A stretch of 9,621 nucleotides of DNA, from assembly GCA_024640835.1 (NCBI GenBank), contig JAHEEH010000042.1:1-9621 (forward strand). The letters run 5' to 3'. Of this stretch, positions 8,235 through 9,621 are shown one piece after another. The position numbers and the translations under genes are program-made. The notes under the pieces were generated by a model. That model had not been told where the DNA came from and did no database searches. It saw nothing but the letters and a program-made list of their open reading frames with translations. Source of the DNA: Bacteroidota bacterium (lineage in GTDB: Bacteria > Bacteroidota > Rhodothermia > Rhodothermales > UBA10348). Numbering within the stretch: position 1 is the stretch's first letter; every line of letters starts with the position of its first letter.

Positions 8235-8273
8235 GGAAAACAGGAGCCCGCCGCCTCCGGGCGACGGGCTCCT
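8235..8273 (-). terminator. Rho-independent terminator of the outer-membrane-protein gene
   Basis: AGGAGCCCG (8242-8250) and CGGGCTCCT (8265-8273) are perfect 9-bp arms. After one C/A mismatch four more pairs form, leaving the 4-base loop TCCG. Read leftward, the hairpin is followed at once by TGTTTTCC (AAAA at 8237-8240 on the plus strand). The leftward gene ends at 8421, about 150 bp upstream, so the terminator serves it and insulates the next operon. Confidence 0.75.
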
Positions 8274-8420
8274 CACCATGAAAGACCCTGCAGCCGGACG
8301 AGTCCTGGGGTCGCCGGCGCAGCGCCTCGCTGTCGTGCGTCGTCAGCGTACGCGCCCGGTCGGATCCGGTCCATCGGGCGCTCCCCGGAAACCGCGTAGG
8401 ATCCCCACCCACCGCGTGGC
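8274..8420. other. 3' untranslated gap after the outer-membrane-protein gene
   Basis: These 147 bp lie between the stop of the leftward barrel gene and its terminator. I see no convincing gene. A 34-codon leftward frame starting at ATG 8373 lacks a good ribosome-binding site. GGATCC occurs twice (near 8359 and 8399), with no larger repeat. Confidence 0.4.
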
Positions 8421-9621
8421 TCAGAAGCCGAAGCGCGGGTTCACGACGTTGTTGAATATCGAGCCGAACGTGTACGACAGCCCCGCTTCCAGCTGGAACG
8501 CGATGTCCGTGGGCAGCCTGACGCGCCCGAGCAGGATGTCGACGTCGCTCGCGTCGCTCTCGGGCAGGTACAACTGGTCGTGGATGAACTCGACCCCGGC
8601 CTCCATCCGCACGCTCAGCCCCCGAACGATCCGCACGTTGATCCCACCGTCGATTTCGATCGAATAGAACTTGAGCCTGGACTTGTCGAAGTTCGTCAGG
8701 TAGTGCTTGAGCTCGAAACTTCCCCCGGAGCTGCCCCACGGCTGTCGGAGGTCCAGCCGCACCTCGAATCCGTGGGAGAGCAGGGTTTCCTCGTCGAGCA
8801 GATACTTGGTCCGCTCCCCGTACCGCACGTACTCGGCCTCGACGCGGTACTGGAGCCGGAGCTCCCGGCGCGTGGACTCGGCGTACGGGAAGATGTTGTA
8901 CTCGATCGTGGGACCCGCGCTGACCGAATAGTCGGTGTTCTCACGGGACGAGGTATTCGCATGCGCGGAGGCGCCGAGCGACCACTGCGGACCCAGGCTC
9001 GCCGCCACGAACGCGGTCAGGTTGCCGTCGAGCTGCTCGTCCTTCTCCTGTCCGTCTTCGACCTCGTACTTCTCCACCTCGTACCGGACCCGCGATCCCA
9101 GGCGCACCTTCCACTCCTCCGTGGTCCGGTTCGCCCACACGTCGCCCCGGGACGAGAACCGCGTGGTGCTCTCCTCGCTCTCGAACGACCCCGAGTACCC
9201 GAGGCTGAAGATCCAGGCCTTCCACGGATCCTCCGTGGGCGCGACCTGCTCGACGTCATGCCCGTTCCGATCCACGCCGACCCGGATCCTCCCGGCCAGC
9301 GCCGTCCGGGCCAGGAACGGGGTCAGCCCGACGGCAATCATCCGCGTGAGCTTCTCCCGCTGCTCGTTGCCCGTGTCCGAGCCCAGAATGGAAACGGTGA
9401 GCGTGTCGGAGAGTGTCCGGAAGGCCCCCTGGCCCAGGAAGGCCAGCGTATACAGACGTCCTCCCGATGCCGTGCCCTCGGTGGTCACCAGGAGGTGGAC
9501 GTCGGACTGCGTCCGGTCCCGGACGTGGTCCACGTAGTCGATCTCGGTCCGGATGTACTCGAAGTCGCACGCGTGCCGGTCCCCGCAGTCGAGAAAGACG
9601 CGCAGCCCGGGTGGCACCGTC
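8421..9621 (-). CDS. Outer-membrane beta-barrel-like protein with an uncharacterised N-terminal domain (5' end outside window)
   Basis: The frame is open to the right edge and gives 399 residues. GTG 9617 is not taken as the start because coding-like sequence continues and no signal peptide is seen. Counting from 9617, residues 1-113 form a soluble domain with C11 and C17 and the segment YIRTEIDYVDHVRDRTQSDVH, which I recall only from unannotated outer-membrane-type proteins. From about 130 to 398 the chain is a run of amphipathic strands with alternating residues (for example WKVRLGSRVRYEVEKYEV, RRELRLQYRVEAEYVRYG, RLKFYSIEIDGGINVRIV), ending in VVNPRFGF. A terminal Phe after aromatic alternation is the signal recognised by the outer-membrane assembly machinery. 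Probably only a short N-terminal part with the signal peptide is missing. The function is unknown; the barrel is compatible with a DUF481-like or porin-like fold. A terminator follows at 8235-8273. Confidence 0.8.
   Translation of the reverse strand, partial: TVPPGLRVFLDCGDRHACDFEYIRTEIDYVDHVRDRTQSDVHLLVTTEGTASGGRLYTLAFLGQGAFRTLSDTLTVSILGSDTGNEQREKLTRMIAVGLTPFLARTALAGRIRVGVDRNGHDVEQVAPTEDPWKAWIFSLGYSGSFESEESTTRFSSRGDVWANRTTEEWKVRLGSRVRYEVEKYEVEDGQEKDEQLDGNLTAFVAASLGPQWSLGASAHANTSSRENTDYSVSAGPTIEYNIFPYAESTRRELRLQYRVEAEYVRYGERTKYLLDEETLLSHGFEVRLDLRQPWGSSGGSFELKHYLTNFDKSRLKFYSIEIDGGINVRIVRGLSVRMEAGVEFIHDQLYLPESDASDVDILLGRVRLPTDIAFQLEAGLSYTFGSIFNNVVNPRFGF

Noticed and set aside
8272..8373. 34-codon leftward small ORF (from ATG 8373)
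   Set aside because: No good ribosome-binding site, no recognisable composition, and it runs into the terminator hairpin.
5965..8739. A single 924-codon leftward open frame
   Set aside because: Only its last 329 residues carry the oxidoreductase family. The upstream part is Arg/Gly/Pro-rich shadow of the second oxidoreductase and of the barrel gene, which have clear motifs in another frame.
9615..9617. GTG 9617 as the true start of the barrel protein
   Set aside because: There is no signal peptide after it and the frame is open to the edge, so the gene most likely begins outside the window.

Overview
The window is GC-rich (roughly two thirds G+C by eye), densely coded DNA from a diderm bacterium. 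It encodes two lipobox lipoproteins and a beta-barrel-like protein ending in Phe. The gene mix, codon style and near absence of strong Shine-Dalgarno sites on several genes recall environmental Gemmatimonadota and similar phyla. That assignment is an inference from style, not from a marker gene. No tRNA, rRNA, CRISPR array, transposase, phage gene or restriction/defence gene is visible, so this looks like ordinary chromosome with some poorly characterised genes.

Layout, left to right. (1) Positions 1-75 hold the last 24 codons of a rightward gene. It is followed by a MaoC-type hot-dog hydratase (91-537) and a METTL7-like SAM methyltransferase (543 onward), tightly packed and probably one transcript. 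(2) The methyltransferase frame runs on, without a stop, across the 3' end of a leftward lipoprotein gene (1208-1834) that carries repeated Pro-Gly-Pro-Pro units. The two frames overlap convergently by 241 bp, and a single missing G near 1160 would explain this. (3) A 259-bp divergent intergenic region (1835-2093) holds a 12-bp palindrome and a hairpin. (4) A rightward lipoprotein type-B carboxylesterase (2094-3656) is followed by an OPT-family transporter (3718-5436) and, four bases later, a small two-helix membrane protein (5441-5968). The last two are very likely co-translated. (5) The stop of that small gene shares a CTAG with the stop of a leftward operon of two Gfo/Idh/MocA oxidoreductases, which are joined by an ATGA overlap (8195 down to 5965). 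(6) A rho-independent terminator (8235-8273) separates this operon from a leftward outer-membrane-type protein gene (8421 to beyond the right edge).

How the parts may work together: the lipoprotein esterase would act outside the inner membrane, and the OPT transporter would import peptides or metal-chelate-like compounds, with the two-helix protein as a candidate accessory subunit. The two oxidoreductases are likely to act on sugars or cyclitols as consecutive or paired NAD(P)-dependent steps. None of these links is proven by the sequence. The points most worth following are the methyltransferase/lipoprotein overlap, the repeat-bearing lipoprotein, the OPT/two-helix protein pair, and the unassigned N-terminal domain of the barrel protein.
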